Part shown: positions 51,588 to 54,321 of the stretch, in pieces
Numbering within the stretch: the stretch's first letter is position 1
Layout of the letters: every line of letters starts with the position of its first letter
Assembly: GCF_000426345.1 (NCBI RefSeq)
Contig: NZ_AUFE01000046.1
Span: 1 to 54,321 of the forward strand
Direction: 5' to 3'
Origin: Cupriavidus phytohabitans
Lineage (GTDB): Bacteria > Pseudomonadota > Gammaproteobacteria > Burkholderiales > Burkholderiaceae
Length of the DNA: 54,321 nt
The notes under the pieces: generated by a model
Seen by the model: the letters and a program-made list of their open reading frames with translations, nothing else
Told to the model about the DNA's origin: nothing
Databases searched by the model: none
Program-made: the position numbers and the translations under genes

Positions 51588-52631
51588 TTATGCCTGCGCA
51601 AAGGCTTGCATGTGCTGCACGGCCAGTCGCAGGTAGCATCTTGCTCTCTCGGGCCACTTTGGCGAATCACGATATATTGCCTCCCGCAAATGCCAGACGG
51701 TAATCTTCGCGCGCAAACAGGCACTGCAACTCTGGTAGAAGTGCAACAGGGCGGCATCGGGCCTGTCGCCGGTAACGTCGCGGTAAGTACCAATCAGTAC
51801 CTGGGCAAAGTCGGCAGCGCCCAGCCGCTCGCATTCGAGAGCGAGAAAGCCGATTTCGTTGGCCGTATCGAGGGTCCTGAATTGGCGTGAAAACTCCAGA
51901 CAATCGATGATGGCGAGCGGCGGCGCAAGGCAGATATGTTCCGGCCGCAAATCGCCATGCGCTTCCACAATCCGGCCTTCTTTGACACGCCGATCGAAGC
52001 GCGACGGGTCCTGCGCCAGCAGGCGGCGCTGAGCGAGGCAGACCTCTCTCACCAGCGCGACAGGCTGCGCAAACGCCGGGTTACTGAGTTCGCGCTCGCA
52101 TTCGTCGATGTCACGGCGCAAGCGGCCCCGGTATTCATCAACCGTGACCGGCGCGGGTGGCAGCGTCATGTAGAACTCGCCCAGGCGGGTTGCCACTGCG
52201 CGCGCGTCCTCCTGCGTCGCGGTGCCTTGGGATAGTGCCTTGTCCAGCATGCGATCGGCCGGCAGCCGGCGCATCTTGACCAACCAGTCGACCACCGTGC
52301 CCTTGCCGCCTAATCGAGCGGCGCCGCCCGGTTCCAAGACCACAGGCACGACATCAAGATAGACGGAGCCGGCCAGCCGTCGATTCAAGCGCACTTCTTC
52401 CGTGCAATAGTACTGCCTTGCCGCAAGCGTACGAAAATCGAGGTAGTCATAACGGACTGGCTTCTTGAGCTTGTACGCATAATCGCGAGTGAGGAAGACC
52501 CAGGACATGTGAGTCTCCACCACTTGCACATCTCGTGGATGATCGGGGTAGATTCCGGGTTGACGCAGCAGCGCCACCTTGGCTGCAACCGGCATCGAGT
52601 CATTGGGCACTGCCGCACCGTTCCATGCCAT
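51588..52631 (-). CDS. APH-like phosphotransferase (COG2187 type)
   Basis: 347 residues. The N-terminal part has SWVFLTRDYAYKLKKPVRYD with the ATP-binding Lys and the YLDFRTLAARQYYCTEEVRL stretch; the catalytic loop is VEAHGDLRPEHICLAPP with the Asp of HGD, and IIDCLEFSRQFRTLDTANEI gives the metal-binding Asp. This matches the kinase half of COG2187 proteins, where it is often fused to a P-loop kinase that is absent here. Not a known drug-resistance enzyme; substrate unknown. I took the ATG behind GGGAGG rather than the longer frame to 52856. It converges with prs, leaving 13 bases between them. Confidence 0.85.
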   Translation of the reverse strand: MAWNGAAVPNDSMPVAAKVALLRQPGIYPDHPRDVQVVETHMSWVFLTRDYAYKLKKPVRYDYLDFRTLAARQYYCTEEVRLNRRLAGSVYLDVVPVVLEPGGAARLGGKGTVVDWLVKMRRLPADRMLDKALSQGTATQEDARAVATRLGEFYMTLPPAPVTVDEYRGRLRRDIDECERELSNPAFAQPVALVREVCLAQRRLLAQDPSRFDRRVKEGRIVEAHGDLRPEHICLAPPLAIIDCLEFSRQFRTLDTANEIGFLALECERLGAADFAQVLIGTYRDVTGDRPDAALLHFYQSCSACLRAKITVWHLREAIYRDSPKWPERARCYLRLAVQHMQAFAQA

Positions 52632-52719
52632 TGCGGGAACCTCCCATCCATATCGCGAGCCCTTATAAGGCGCCTGGCCCCATAGCAAGATCGGCCTGTG
52701 TTGTGGGGCACACGGTTCC

Positions 52720-52968
52720 TCAGGCGTCCGAATCCGGCTCTTCGCTTTCCAGAATTTCCAGAATGCGTGCGGACTTTCCCTCCAAGCCGAAGCCCGGGCG
52801 ATGGCGTAACCGCTGGTCGGAACGCAACCATGTGAAGGCTTCCAGGACTTCTGCACGTGTAGGCCCTTCGTCGAGAATCATTTCGACCACCTGATCCTCC
52901 ACGGGCCCGACTATGTCGCGGATCTCGCTGGCGGTAGCGGCCTGCGGTGCTGCATTGTGCGTATCCAT
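52720..52968 (-). CDS. small conserved-looking protein of the stress island
   Basis: 82 residues starting MDTHNAAPQAATASEIRDIV after a strong GAGGAG site. It is acidic and helical: VGPVEDQVVEMILDEGPTRA, then EVLEAFTWLRSDQRLRHRPG, with an acidic end EEPDSDA. No membrane segment. I do not know its function; it lies between the APH-like kinase and hsp20, all in one direction, so it may belong to their operon. Confidence 0.7.
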   Translation of the reverse strand: MDTHNAAPQAATASEIRDIVGPVEDQVVEMILDEGPTRAEVLEAFTWLRSDQRLRHRPGFGLEGKSARILEILESEEPDSDA

Positions 52969-53103
52969 TGCCACTCCTCGCAAAAGGGACCGCCCACGTG
53001 ACTGAGGGCGGCGAAGTGGATGCCGTGCCTGTCCGCGAAGACGGGATCGACGAGAGTGGCGATGCCATCGTCGCCGAACTCTCGCCGCGATCATAGCCTG
53101 CCG

Positions 53104-53648
53104 TCAGGCGCCCTTCACCGGAATCTTCTTTGCCGCACTTTGCGCCTCAACCGTCTTGGGAAGCGTGATCGTCAGCACACCCTTGTTGAACCTGGCTTCG
53201 ATCTTGTCGGCATCAACGCCGTCGGGCAGTTGAAAATAGCGCTCGAAGGAACCGAAGCAGCGCTCGCGCAAATAATAGTCCTTCTCTTTTTCCTCCTTCT
53301 CCTCGCGCTTTTCGCCTTTGATGGTCAGGCCGCCGTTGGCCAGCTTCACCTCGATATCCTTCTCGTCCATCCCCGGCAACTCGGGGCCGTCAGCTCGTAG
53401 GTCTTGTCCGTTTCGGCAAGGTCTACGGAAGGAGCGGAAGGCATGCTCCAGTCATGCCGCCAGAATGGCTCGAGGCCGAACCGCGGCAGGCGTGCCGGCG
53501 TGAAGCGTGTGCCGTGATCGAAATCGTCAAACAAGCGTTCCATCTCACGCCGCAGGCTCGCAATGGGGTGCCAGGCCTGGGGAGACCAGGGGTGCCTGGC
53601 GGCGTCTTCGCTTTTCTTCACGGGCACCGTAGTTTGAGATTCAGCCAT
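53104..53648 (-). pseudogene. Hsp20-family small heat-shock protein, frameshifted
   Basis: The gene starts MAESQTTVPVKKSEDAARHP and reads REMERLFDDFDHGTRFTPAR and APSVDLAETDKTYELTA, then a two-base surplus (or one-base loss) near 53384 breaks the frame. The next frame continues LPGMDEKDIEVKLANGGLTI, the alpha-crystallin core KREEKEEKEKDYYLRERCFG, FERYFQLPDGVDADKIEARF and NKGVLTITLPK. All parts of a chaperone of about 180 residues are there, so the break is recent or a sequencing error. Hsp20 proteins hold unfolding proteins under heat and oxidative stress. Confidence 0.85.
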
Positions 53649-53708
53649 TTCAAGATCCGCCTGTGGGGTCAGTGTACAAATCATCCTAGGCGCTCTCTCA
53701 TTGGGCAA

Positions 53709-53724
53709 TTTGACTCCTGTCAAA
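53709..53724. promoter_or_regulatory. inverted repeat in the hsp20 promoter region
   Basis: TTTGAC-TCCT-GTCAAA has perfect 6-bp arms, 61-76 bases upstream of the hsp20 start. On the minus strand CTTTGACA, 12 bases and CCCAATGA resemble a heat-shock (sigma-32) promoter, so the repeat may be an operator overlapping its -35 region. Confidence 0.4.
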
Positions 53725-53749
53725 GCTACACGATAGTGATTGGGCGGCT

Positions 53750-54124
53750 TTGGCACGGCATGGCGATGCGCCGATACCATCCGGCGATACCGCTCTCGCG
53801 GAAATGATCGAGGATCAGACGGCGCCCGACCCGTTCACGACGGTGGCGGACAAGGGCATGCGCGAGTTGGTCGCCACCATGCTTTCAGCCGTGACACCGG
53901 ATGAAGCCACCGTGTTGCGATGCAGGTTTGGCATTGGCGGTGTTACCCCGATGGGCTACGAGGAAATCGCCAGGCGGACCGGCATGTCGCGGGAAAGAGT
54001 TCGGCGCATCGAACGGCAGGCGATGGAGACCCTGCGTACCTCGGGACAGGCAAATGCAGCCAGGACGTTTCTGGCCGAGGATACCCCGGCAGACAAGGGC
54101 GCCACGCACCTCCGGCCGCACTGA
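53750..54124 (+). pseudogene. sigma-70-type factor, C-terminal fragment (region 3.2-4)
   Basis: About 124 codons. SGDTALAEMIEDQTAPDPF resembles region 3.2, and VTPDEATVLRCRFGIGG with YEEIARRTGMSRERVRRIER and QAMETLR is region 4 with its helix-turn-helix for the -35 element. Regions 1 to 3.1, including core-polymerase binding, are missing, and there is no good start: the frame opens with TTG without a ribosome site. It reads away from hsp20, so in an intact island it may have been the RpoD- or RpoH-like factor serving these genes. Confidence 0.7.
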
Positions 54125-54321
54125 ACCGGCTCTGTCAACGGCCGCTGCAGATCGCTTCCAGAAGTTGCCGCCCTTTCCCGGTTACGCGGATTTGCCTGCG
54201 GTCTGCTGTCGCAGCTTCGAGACGGACCAACTGGCGCTCGACAAGAGCGCCAATGTCGGCGGGGAGCTAAAGTCGAAACTGGTGTACAGGCGGGGAATTT
54301 GAGGCGCGGAGTAGAGGGCGG

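Noticed and set aside
1..54321. CRISPR array, rRNA or tRNA genes
   Set aside because: I found no regularly spaced repeat-spacer pattern and no rRNA or complete tRNA; the only tRNA-like structure is that of the tmRNA.

Overview
The window reads as DNA from a Cupriavidus/Ralstonia-type betaproteobacterium (Burkholderiaceae). The grounds are its high-GC codon use, a methanol-dehydrogenase-like protein that I recognise as the Cupriavidus necator Mdh2 type, a dihydroxypropanesulfonate cluster laid out like the one described in C. pinatubonensis JMP134, a relic of a Bug-type solute receptor, and a tmRNA tag ANDERFALAA. Intact metabolic operons alternate with long stretches of decayed genes and insertion-sequence remains, as on a secondary replicon or genomic island. 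All identifications come from reading the sequence; no database search was run.

Region by region. 0-3.8 kb: an IS110-family transposase, a small exported protein, then a graveyard holding an IS21-type end, hepT and mntA toxin-antitoxin relics, a piece of an FtsX-like permease and an ISL3 transposase tail. 3.8-9.2 kb: an enolase-superfamily enzyme with a divergently unrelated MarR regulator beside it, a quinone-oxidoreductase-like MDR enzyme, an Mdh2-type iron alcohol dehydrogenase and a cold-shock protein. 9.6-13.4 kb: a CitE-like lyase relic and a three-gene proton-translocating transhydrogenase operon (pntAA-pntAB-pntB). 13.4-21.5 kb: a Bug-receptor relic and the complete DHPS module suyB, suyA, hpsP, hpsU, hpsO, hpsN, with the LacI-type regulator hpsR facing away and two matching operators between hpsN and hpsR. 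HpsU would import DHPS, HpsO/HpsP interconvert its enantiomers, HpsN oxidises (R)-DHPS to (R)-sulfolactate and SuyAB releases sulfite and pyruvate.

21.5-25.9 kb: a flavin monooxygenase relic, a UvrA-type ATPase and a striking cluster of six copies of a 19-bp motif in both orientations. 25.9-32.3 kb: a decayed PIN toxin-antitoxin pair, two very small exported proteins, a berberine-bridge-type FAD oxidase and a large BTAD/ATPase/TPR regulator with a C-terminal frameshift. 32.8-37.2 kb: IS110 relics and an intact IS110 copy that has run into a NUDIX gene; between them lies an uncharacterised two-gene operon.

37.5-54.3 kb: a stress and energy-reserve island in decay. GlgP, a PfkB kinase, DNA polymerase X, a DHH phosphoesterase, PRPP synthetase and an APH-like kinase look intact. 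glgA, Lon, a Lon-related protease, nicotinate phosphoribosyltransferase, a polysaccharide deacetylase, a polyamine-type permease, Hsp20 and a sigma factor are truncated or frameshifted. Inside this island lies a circularly permuted (two-piece) tmRNA gene, with promoter, precursor hairpin, tag frame and terminator all visible. The strongest candidates for something new are the 19-bp repeat cluster, the unknown operon at 33.4-34.7 kb and the setting of the permuted tmRNA gene.
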